This document shows, piece by piece, positions 7,770 to 12,477 of a stretch of 12,477 nt of DNA. Below the pieces are notes generated by a model, which was not told the DNA's origin, ran no database searches, and was given only the letters and a program-made list of their open reading frames with translations. Position 1 is the stretch's first letter. Each line of letters starts with the position of its first letter. Both the position numbers and the translations under genes were made by a program. Source of the DNA: CAZOJJ01 sp964580105 (GTDB lineage: Bacteria > Bacteroidota > Rhodothermia > Rhodothermales > Rubricoccaceae); NCBI GenBank assembly GCA_964580105.1, contig CAZOJJ010000073.1:1-12477 (forward strand), written 5' to 3'.

Positions 7770-9068
7770 ATGCCGCACCACCTCGTCCTCCTCCTCGGCA
7801 CCGGTCCGCTCAAGGAGCGCCAGGCCGACCCGCGCGAACTCCTCCGCACCCGTGAGTACCGCACGGCTACCTACGCCCTCGACAACCATCCCGAAACCGC
7901 CGTCAACACTCCGTTCGTGGGCGAGGCCCTCCTCCGCCTCCACCCCGCGACCTTCGACCGCGTCCACCTCCTCGGCACGTCCGACTCGATGTGGGATACG
8001 CTCGCGCTTCACTATGCCCAGTCGGACGAGGAGGCCGCGCTCTACTACGACCTCGCCGAGGCCGTTCGCGACCGGAGCCTGACCGAGGACGCTCCGGCTC
8101 TTGTCAAGCTCGCCTCCCTCCTCTACGATCGCTTCGGCGTTCCCGTCCACCCCGGCCTCCTGCCGCTGCCGACCTCCGAAACCGCCACGTGGGCAATGCT
8201 TGAACGGATGGCCGCGCTACCCCATCTCCGCGACGGTGACACCCTCTCCCTCGACGTCACGCACGGCCTCCGCGTCCAGCCCCTCTTCCTGCTCCTCGCC
8301 CTCCGTTACCTCCAGGCGGTCCGCCCCAGCCTCCGCCTTGGCCACGTCTTCTATGGGGCGCTTGACCTCCAGCGCGACGGCATCGCTCCTATCTACGACC
8401 TCCGCCCCCACGTTGCGCTCCTCGACTGGATTGATGCTGCGCGCGCCTTCGACCGTTCTGCCGACGCTGGCCCCCTCACGGCGTTGCTCACTGGGGACAA
8501 TGCCGAGGCCGTCCTCGCGGACAAGGCCATCGACCTCACACGTACCCTCCAGGCGAACGCCCTCCCGCTCCTCCGCGGCGGAGCCAACGCATTTCTCAGC
8601 GCGCTCCGCAACGTCCCCAACGGCCACGCTACACTCGACCTCGTGAGACCGGCGCTCGAGCGTCTCCCCCGCCAAATTAACGCGGGTGCCTCGTGGGAGG
8701 CTCTCCTCTTCGTTGCGGAACACCACGCCGAACACGGCCGCCTCGGCCTGGCCCTCCTCGCAGCCTGGGAGGCCGCCCGTGCCCGCGTGGCCGACGCCTA
8801 CGACCAGGGCGGTCGCCCCCTCACCTGGGACGAGAACCGCCACATAGACGCCCTCCTGAAGAAGGTCTCAGAGCTCGACCAGCTCCGCCGCGACCGCAAC
8901 GCCGTCGCCCACGCCACTCTCTACGGCACCCGCGCCGATGGCGACCGGCTGCGCGCGCTCCGGAGCCGCGTCTCTGACGTGCTGGCGCGCGCCCGGACCT
9001 TCCTCGAGGGCCAGGGAATCGACGACGCCATCCGCCACCACCCCTGGGGTTCGCTCGCCGAGTCATGA
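7770..9068 (+). CDS. csx1: CARF-HEPN ribonuclease, Csx1/Csx2 (TM1812) type
   Basis: A 432-residue protein starting at ATG 7770. The N-terminal CARF domain has LVLLLGTGPLKE, then TPFVGEALLRL and VHLLGTSDSMWDTL, the arrangement of the TM1812/Csx2 group (LGTG near the start, T.F...AL, then a second .LGT). DTLSLDVTHGLRVQPLFLLL (about residues 156-175) is the second ligand-facing CARF motif. The C-terminal helical part ends with ELDQLRRDRNAVAHA, which holds the HEPN active-site motif RxxxxH (Arg376, His381). Known for this group: dimers bind cA4 or cA6 made by Cas10 and then cut single-stranded RNA without sequence specificity, causing dormancy or abortive infection. The stop overlaps the next start (ATGA), so production is probably coupled. 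Which cOA species it reads cannot be told from sequence. Confidence 0.88.
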   Translation: MPHHLVLLLGTGPLKERQADPRELLRTREYRTATYALDNHPETAVNTPFVGEALLRLHPATFDRVHLLGTSDSMWDTLALHYAQSDEEAALYYDLAEAVRDRSLTEDAPALVKLASLLYDRFGVPVHPGLLPLPTSETATWAMLERMAALPHLRDGDTLSLDVTHGLRVQPLFLLLALRYLQAVRPSLRLGHVFYGALDLQRDGIAPIYDLRPHVALLDWIDAARAFDRSADAGPLTALLTGDNAEAVLADKAIDLTRTLQANALPLLRGGANAFLSALRNVPNGHATLDLVRPALERLPRQINAGASWEALLFVAEHHAEHGRLGLALLAAWEAARARVADAYDQGGRPLTWDENRHIDALLKKVSELDQLRRDRNAVAHATLYGTRADGDRLRALRSRVSDVLARARTFLEGQGIDDAIRHHPWGSLAES

Positions 9069-10264
9069 CCGCCTACACCCTCCTCGCTGTCACCGGACTC
9101 TCCCCCCAGGTCGTCACGGAGACCGTCTACGCCCTCGCGCAGGAGCCGGGCCGCCCGCTCCCGGAACGCGTCACCCTCATCACCACCGGCACCGGCACCC
9201 ACTTCGCGGAGGCCACCCTCTTCGCTCAGGAGCGCACCTACCACGGACGTCCCATCACCCCCCGCCGAAACGGCTGGCGCGACCTCGGCGAGGCCCTCGG
9301 CTCTCCCCTCCCCACACCGGAGATCGTCGCCCCCATCCGCCCCGGCGAACGCGCCCCGCTCTCGGACCTCCTTACCAGCCCCGACGCGGCGCTCGTCGCG
9401 GATGCCATCTACCAGTGCGTCCACGACCTCTCCCGCCCCGGATGCCCCCCGCTCGTGGCCTCCATCGCGGGCGGCCGCAAGACGATGAGCGCCGACCTCC
9501 AGGCGGCCTTCTCCGTCTACGCGCGCCCGGAGGACCGCCTCGTTCACGTCCTCGTGGAGCCACCGACGTACGAGCGGAGCGACTTCCTCTTTCCCACCGC
9601 CGACACCCCCGACGCCCGCCTGACCCTCGTCGAGGTGCAGGTCCCACGCCTCCGCCGCGTCCTCGGCGGGCCCCTCCTCGACCGCCTCCCGGCCGACCGC
9701 CGCGGCCTCGGCGCCCTTCTCGACGCCCTCGCGCCGGTCAACTACGCCGAACGCCCCGCCCGGGCCGAGGTCGCGCTCGGAACGGGCTTGAGGGGCGCGT
9801 GCACGCTCACGCTCCTCGGCAACGATGGCGCCCTCGGGAAGCTCGCGCTGCCGGCGGCGGAGGCCGCTACGCTCCTCGCGCTCGCGGAGGCGCTCGCTGT
9901 GCGGCCCAAACGGAAAGCCACGGCGGACGACCTCCTCTCGGCACACGTCCAGCGCACCCGCTCGACCGTGATGCAACTGGCGACGTTCGACGATGCCACA
10001 CCCTGGGCCGACCGCCGCGCCGTGAGCACGGCTATCAACCGGCTCAACAAGGCGCTGGCGGCGCTCCCGATGGCGGCCGACGCGCTCGCCATTAGCTCGG
10101 AGCGGCCGGCTCGGCGGGGGGACCCGGTCCTCTATGGCTGGTCTACACCACCGGGCCTTCCCCTTGCGGCACGCTACCCCCACACGGGTGAGAAGGACTG
10201 GCTCCAAGGCCATACATGGCCCTTCCGTACGATCCCGCTGCCGGAGGCACAGGAGAACGACTGA
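9065..10264 (+). CDS. NE0113-type CARF protein, putative ring nuclease/regulator
   Basis: A 399-residue protein whose ATG 9065 overlaps the stop of the CARF-HEPN gene by 4 bp. The opening TLLAVTGLSPQVVTETVYAL (residues 5-24) and VTLITTGTG are hallmarks of the NE0113/TIGR02584 family (PF09623), commonly annotated as 'CRISPR-associated ring nuclease Csm6'. SIAGGRKTMSADLQAAF (AGGRKT at 135-140) is the second CARF motif. After about residue 240 there is a separate region with a helical, winged-helix-like part (ADDLLSAHVQRTRSTV, then RRAVSTAINRLNKAL) and no HEPN RxxxxH. Inferred role: binding, and possibly linearising, cyclic oligoadenylate to limit the HEPN RNase, or transcriptional control through the C-terminal helices. 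The coupled start with the RNase suits an effector/off-switch pair. The tail PPGLPLAARYP...WPFRTIP recurs just downstream. Confidence 0.85.
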   Translation: MTAYTLLAVTGLSPQVVTETVYALAQEPGRPLPERVTLITTGTGTHFAEATLFAQERTYHGRPITPRRNGWRDLGEALGSPLPTPEIVAPIRPGERAPLSDLLTSPDAALVADAIYQCVHDLSRPGCPPLVASIAGGRKTMSADLQAAFSVYARPEDRLVHVLVEPPTYERSDFLFPTADTPDARLTLVEVQVPRLRRVLGGPLLDRLPADRRGLGALLDALAPVNYAERPARAEVALGTGLRGACTLTLLGNDGALGKLALPAAEAATLLALAEALAVRPKRKATADDLLSAHVQRTRSTVMQLATFDDATPWADRRAVSTAINRLNKALAALPMAADALAISSERPARRGDPVLYGWSTPPGLPLAARYPHTGEKDWLQGHTWPFRTIPLPEAQEND

Positions 10265-10321
10265 GCACCGGATCACGCGGGGGCACGGCTGATTCCCCTG
10301 GGGCACGGATGCCGACGCCAG

Positions 10322-10438
10322 GGAAACGCCCCGCCCGGCCTCCCCCTGGCCGTCGTCTACCCGGCGTTCGGCGCCGCCAACTGGCACGACGACCTCGGCT
10401 GGCCCTTCGAAGCCATCCCGCGCCCAACGCTCCCGTGA
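10322..10438 (+). pseudogene. Relic of a second NE0113-type C-terminal tail
   Basis: In the same frame as the upstream gene, and after its stop, the sequence reads APPGLPLAVVYPAFGAANWH and then DDLGWPFEAIPRPTLP, ending at TGA 10436-10438. This repeats the end of the upstream protein (PPGLPLAARYPHTGEKDW, then WPFRTIPLPE): the shared positions are PPGLPLA..YP..G...W....WPF..IP.P. Codons in this stretch end almost entirely in G or C, so it looks like former coding DNA. The preceding codons (10265-10321) have poor third-position GC, resemble nothing and offer no good start. I read it as the last ~35 codons of a deleted paralogue or of an older version of the gene's 3' end. Confidence 0.6.
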
Positions 10439-10439
10439 A

Positions 10440-10479
10440 ACCGGGTCCTACCGTCCGAACCAGGTGCGGAGGACCCGGT
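10440..10479. terminator. Possible bidirectional terminator hairpin between convergent genes
   Basis: ACCGGGTCCT (10440-10449) pairs perfectly with AGGACCCGGT (10470-10479), a 10-bp stem with a 20-nt loop. It overlaps the last codons of the - strand gene and lies 176 bp after the CARF gene stop. On the - strand the stem is followed by TTTCACGG, a very weak T-run; on the + strand there is none. Position between convergent genes supports a termination role, but the long loop and missing T-tract make it uncertain. Confidence 0.35.
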
Positions 10480-10750
10480 CGGCCTCGGCCTTGACCTCGT
10501 CCGTGACGAAGGCAGCGACGGTGGCCAGGGCGCCGGCCAGCACGCCGAGGTCGTCGGCGTACCCGCCAGGGAGCACGTCGGGCACGGCGTCGGCAGGGAG
10601 GACGAGGTAGCCGAGGGCGCCGTAGATCACGGAGCGTGCCCAGGCGGGGGTTTCGGGTCGCTGCGCGGCGAGGTGGAGCCATAGCGCGCGCTCGAGGAGG
10701 CCGTAGCCGGCACGGGAGGCGAGGTCGCGGAAGCGGGGGAGTCGGGGCAT
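10448..10750 (-). CDS. DUF1232/YkvA-family small membrane protein
   Basis: A 100-residue protein on the - strand, starting at the ATG complementary to 10748-10750 (MPRLPRFRDLASRAGYGLLE) and ending at TAG (10448-10450). The core IYGALGYLVLPADAVPDVLP followed by GGYADDLGVLAGAL is the DUF1232 (PF06803) signature: a hydrophobic helix, then P.DaiPD..P, then G..DD..vl. Members are small, probably membrane-associated proteins without an established function, common in bacteria and not specific to defence. It is convergent with the CARF block and divergent from the viperin unit, so it is its own transcription unit. Frame extension upstream to 10942 gives a Pro/Arg-rich stretch without family character, so the start at 10750 is preferred. 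Confidence 0.85.
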   Translation of the reverse strand: MPRLPRFRDLASRAGYGLLERALWLHLAAQRPETPAWARSVIYGALGYLVLPADAVPDVLPGGYADDLGVLAGALATVAAFVTDEVKAEADRVLRTWFGR

Positions 10751-10828
10751 GGGAGGGGGAGTCGGGGGCCGGGGTGCGTGAACGGCCGCGAAGATGCGGA
10801 TGGGGGCGGGGGGGCCGTGCGAGCGCGG

Positions 10829-10900
10829 GATCCCGTGCGCCCCGCGCCGATCCCGTGCCGGGGCGCGGGGTTCCGTCCGGGCCCCGGTCCCGCGACCGGG
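10829..10900 (+). promoter_or_regulatory. Direct repeat and two hairpins in the leader of the viperin unit
   Basis: The 207-bp divergent region (10751-10957) holds no convincing gene but has structure. GATCCCGTGC occurs twice (10829-10838 and 10849-10858), exactly 20 bp apart. CCCCGCGCC (10840-10848) pairs with GGCGCGGGG (10862-10870). CCCGGTC (10883-10889) pairs with GACCGGG (10894-10900) across a 4-nt loop. The repeats could be an operator on one face of the helix, and the hairpins could fold in the mRNA leader of the viperin unit. I see no clear -10/-35 boxes. In DNA this GC-rich, short stems arise by chance, so confidence is limited. Confidence 0.35.
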
Positions 10901-10957
10901 TGGGCATCTTCGTCCCCGCGTCGCCCGTCCGTTCCCGTTCATCTCCCATTCCCGCCG

Positions 10958-11344
10958 ATGTCAACGCTCATCAACTGCACGCCGCACCCGCTCCGGCTCG
11001 TGCTCCCCTCGGGGCGCGAGGTCGAGCTCGCGGCGGCGACGCGCCCGGCACGCCTCGTCGGCCCCCACCTGGAGCGGGTCCTCCTGCCGGTAGAGGGCGA
11101 GGCCGTCGAGGTCCTCGTGGAGCCGCCCGGGAGTGGCTGTGTGGCCCTGCCGGCACCCCGCCCGGATACCTACTTCGTCGTCTCGCGCGTGGTCGCGGAG
11201 CGGTGCCGGGGGCGCGCCGACCTCCTGGTGCCGGCCACGGGCCCGGGCGAGGGCGCCGTCCGCGACGGCGAGGGCCGGATCGTCGCCGTCACCCGCCTCA
11301 AGCGCCTCCTCCCGGGGACGAACGCACAGCCCGCCCCCCGCTAA
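10958..11344 (+). CDS. Small uncharacterised protein paired with viperin ('TPHP' type)
   Basis: A 128-residue protein, ATG 10958 to TAA 11342-11344. It opens with MSTLINCTPHPLRLVLPSG; a start of the form LN.TPH.I.....G is shared by small proteins found mostly in phages, prophages and plasmids, none with a function known to me. The middle has TYFVVSRVVAERCRGRADLL (family-like 'yiVS..va....R.Dl..P') and the end VRDGEGRIVAVTRLKRLL. The composition suggests a compact beta-rich fold; there is no signal peptide or membrane helix. It ends 11 bp before the viperin start, so the two are almost certainly co-transcribed. It could be a viperin partner or a mobile-element passenger. Upstream in-frame codons from 10778 are low-complexity Pro/Arg/Gly and were not used. 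Confidence 0.78.
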   Translation: MSTLINCTPHPLRLVLPSGREVELAAATRPARLVGPHLERVLLPVEGEAVEVLVEPPGSGCVALPAPRPDTYFVVSRVVAERCRGRADLLVPATGPGEGAVRDGEGRIVAVTRLKRLLPGTNAQPAPR

Positions 11345-11355
11345 CGCCTGCTGCC

Positions 11356-12246
11356 ATGCGCGTCCCCGTCCCGGCCGTCAACTACCACCTCTGGGCCCCC
11401 TGCAACATGCAGTGCCGCTTCTGCTTTGCACCCTTCGAGGACGTCCGCACGACGCTCCCGAAGGGCCACCTCCCGGAGGCCGAGGCCGTCGCGGTCGTGG
11501 AAGCCCTCGTCGCGGCGGGCTTCGAGAAGATCAACTTCGTCGGCGGCGAGCCACTCCTCTGCCCGTGGCTGCCCGCCCTCCTCGCGGCCGCCCACGCCGG
11601 CGGGGCGACGACGTCGGTGGTCACCAACGGCAGCCGCCTCTCCCCAGCCTGGCTCGACCGCACCGCGGCCACGCTCGACTGGGTCGGCCTCTCCATCGAC
11701 AGCGCCTCGGAGGACACGCACCGCGCCCTCGGGCGCGCCACACGGGGCCGAACCCTCTCGACAGACGCCTACGTCGCCGCGGCGGAGGCCGTCCGCGCCC
11801 GCGGCCTCCGCCTCAAGGTGAACACGGTGGTGACGGCGCTCAACGCCCACGAAAACCTCTCCGGCCTCCTCGCGGACCTCCGACCGGAGCGGTGGAAGGT
11901 CTTCCAGATGCTCCCGGTCGAAGGCCAGAACGACGCGGCGGCTGACCTGCTGGTCACGGACGAGGCGTTCGAAGCCTTCGTGGCCCGCCACGAGGCCGTC
12001 GCCGCCCTCGGCGTCGAGGTCGTCCCGGAGCCAAACGACCTCATGCGCGGGGGCTATGCCATGGTGGATCCCGCCGGCCGCTTCTTCGACAACACCTCGG
12101 GCGGCCACCGCTACAGCCGCCGCATCCTCGAGGTCGGCGTCCAGGCGGCTCTCGCGGACGTCGCCGTGGACGCCGCGCGCTTCGCCGCACGCGGGGGACG
12201 CTACGCCTGGGATGCCCCGGCGCCCCACCGCGCCGTCGGCACCTGA
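11356..12246 (+). CDS. Prokaryotic viperin (pVip), radical SAM ddhNTP synthase
   Basis: A 296-residue radical-SAM enzyme of the viperin family, starting at ATG 11356. Seen: VNYHLWAPCNMQCRFCFAP gives the [4Fe-4S]-binding CX3CX2C (Cys16, Cys20, Cys23) with the viperin-specific NYH before it. Then come EKINFVGGEP (Lys58; GGEP 63-66, SAM site), SVVTNGS, LKVNTVV (Lys154, Asn156), ERWKVFQMLPVEGQN (Arg179, Lys181), VPEPNDLM and a C-terminal ARGGRYAW. These line up in order with animal viperin (CNYKCGFCF, KINFSGGEP, KINSV, RWKVFQ, GGKYIW), including the lysines and arginine reported to hold the nucleotide triphosphate. Known reaction: SAM-dependent dehydration of CTP, or in prokaryotes also UTP or GTP, to the 3'-deoxy-3',4'-didehydro form, a chain terminator of viral RNA polymerases. 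The N-terminal amphipathic helix of animal viperin is absent, as is usual in bacteria. No nucleotide kinase partner is visible. Confidence 0.93.
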   Translation: MRVPVPAVNYHLWAPCNMQCRFCFAPFEDVRTTLPKGHLPEAEAVAVVEALVAAGFEKINFVGGEPLLCPWLPALLAAAHAGGATTSVVTNGSRLSPAWLDRTAATLDWVGLSIDSASEDTHRALGRATRGRTLSTDAYVAAAEAVRARGLRLKVNTVVTALNAHENLSGLLADLRPERWKVFQMLPVEGQNDAAADLLVTDEAFEAFVARHEAVAALGVEVVPEPNDLMRGGYAMVDPAGRFFDNTSGGHRYSRRILEVGVQAALADVAVDAARFAARGGRYAWDAPAPHRAVGT

Positions 12247-12269
12247 ACCGACGGTCATGAGGCCCGGCC

Positions 12270-12477
12270 GTGACCGTGGACGACGCGCGCTCGCGCTTCT
12301 GGGCGGCGTTTCGGCCTCAGGAACACCCCCCCGACCGGATGCTTCTTGCGTTCGAACTCCAGGGGATCTCAGCCTGCTACGAGGGGAGCCGGCTCATCTC
12401 CTTCCTTGACCCCGGCAGCGACGTCGTCGAGGCCCTCTTCGTGTTTCAATCCCCTCTGAACGGGGAAGCGGTGCGAC
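12270..12477 (+). CDS. Open reading frame running into the CRISPR repeat (3' end beyond window)
   Basis: From GTG 12270 a frame stays open to the window end (69 codons), beginning MTVDDARSRFWAAFRPQEHP if GTG is read as Met. About 49 of the 57 codons before the repeat end in G or C, like the genes upstream, and the composition (DRMLLAFELQGISACYEGSR, then LISFLDPGSDVVEALFVF) is that of a folded protein. The frame then passes through the repeat at 12443 without a stop (FQSPLNGEAV). I recognise no family. Either the array has inserted into, or replaced the 3' part of, a former gene, or the short frame is open by chance. It begins 23 bp after the viperin stop, so it may once have been a third gene of that unit. 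Confidence 0.45.
   Translation, partial: MTVDDARSRFWAAFRPQEHPPDRMLLAFELQGISACYEGSRLISFLDPGSDVVEALFVFQSPLNGEAVR
12443..12477 (-). CRISPR. Single CRISPR repeat, edge of an array continuing rightwards
   Basis: The last 35 bp have the form of a CRISPR repeat read on the - strand. It begins GTCGCACCGCTTCCCC, has an internal inverted repeat (CCCCGTTCAGAGGGG: 4-bp stem, 7-nt loop) and ends in ATTGAAAC, the 8-nt tag that becomes the 5' handle of type III crRNAs. That ending sets transcription leftwards, so the leader would be to the right, outside the window, and this copy would be the leader-distal one. Only one repeat and no spacer is visible. The call rests on the diagnostic ending, the hairpin and the Cmr locus alongside. 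The window stops at the repeat's end, which may mark an assembly break. Confidence 0.75.

Noticed and set aside
10280..10309. Short direct repeat GGGGCACGG at about 10281 and 10301
   Set aside because: Only 9 bp in a GC-rich decayed intergenic stretch; no spacer regularity or further copies, so not a CRISPR or attachment site.
8921..10387. 488-codon open frame on the - strand opposite the NE0113-type CARF gene
   Set aside because: The translation is low-complexity Arg/Gly/Glu with no recognisable domain, and the + strand frame has strong CARF motifs.
10778..10957. Upstream extension of the small viperin-linked protein
   Set aside because: The 60 extra residues are Pro/Arg/Gly-rich without homology, and the conserved start MSTLINCTPH follows an ATG in the usual local context.
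10636..11355. In-frame upstream extension of the viperin gene
   Set aside because: It crosses the divergent region and the whole small upstream gene in a second phase and gives Arg/Gly/Pro-rich sequence; viperin homology begins at the ATG at 11356.
12257..12409. Frame beginning ATGAGGCCC at 12257
   Set aside because: Its third codon positions are much poorer in G/C than the neighbouring GTG frame and the translation is Arg/Pro-rich; the frame from 12270 is the better candidate.

Overview
The window is a very GC-rich (by eye about 70% or more G+C) piece of a bacterial chromosome or large replicon. It carries most of a type III-B (Cmr) CRISPR-Cas locus, its cyclic-oligoadenylate (cOA) effector genes, a prokaryotic viperin and one CRISPR repeat at the right edge. 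Most codons end in G or C. Start codons are not preceded by Shine-Dalgarno purine tracts but by C-rich contexts such as gcccATG. That combination fits a high-GC member of the Bacteroidota/Rhodothermota better than an actinobacterium or proteobacterium, but this is an inference and no ribosomal or marker gene is present.

Layout. 1-6356: a tightly packed + strand operon cmr1 (5' end outside the window), cmr2/cas10, cmr3, cmr4, cmr5, cmr6, with 4-bp overlaps or gaps of 10-20 bp. 6380-10264: the effector block in the same direction. It holds a CARF protein of the APE2256 type with an unassigned C-terminal domain, a 31-residue hydrophobic microprotein, a CARF-HEPN ribonuclease of the Csx1/Csx2 (TM1812) type, and an NE0113-type CARF protein (a family annotated as ring nuclease) whose start overlaps the HEPN gene. 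10265-10438: a relic that repeats the last ~33 codons of the NE0113-type gene. 10448-10750: a DUF1232/YkvA-type small membrane protein on the - strand. 10751-10957: a divergent intergenic region with two hairpins. 10958-12246: a two-gene + strand unit, a small uncharacterised protein followed by a prokaryotic viperin (radical SAM). 12270-12477: an open frame that runs into a single 35-bp repeat ending (on the - strand) in ATTGAAAC.

How it fits together. Cmr1-6 plus crRNA would bind phage transcripts. Cmr4 would cut the RNA, and Cas10 has an intact GGDD cyclase palm but no N-terminal HD nuclease, so the output is expected to be mainly cOA signalling. cOA would switch on the CARF effectors (HEPN RNase and possibly a second effector), while the NE0113-type protein may sense or degrade the messenger. 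The viperin next door would add a separate chemical arm by making 3'-deoxy-3',4'-didehydro nucleotides that terminate viral RNA synthesis. No cas1, cas2 or cas6 is visible, so adaptation and crRNA processing genes must lie elsewhere or be shared with another locus.
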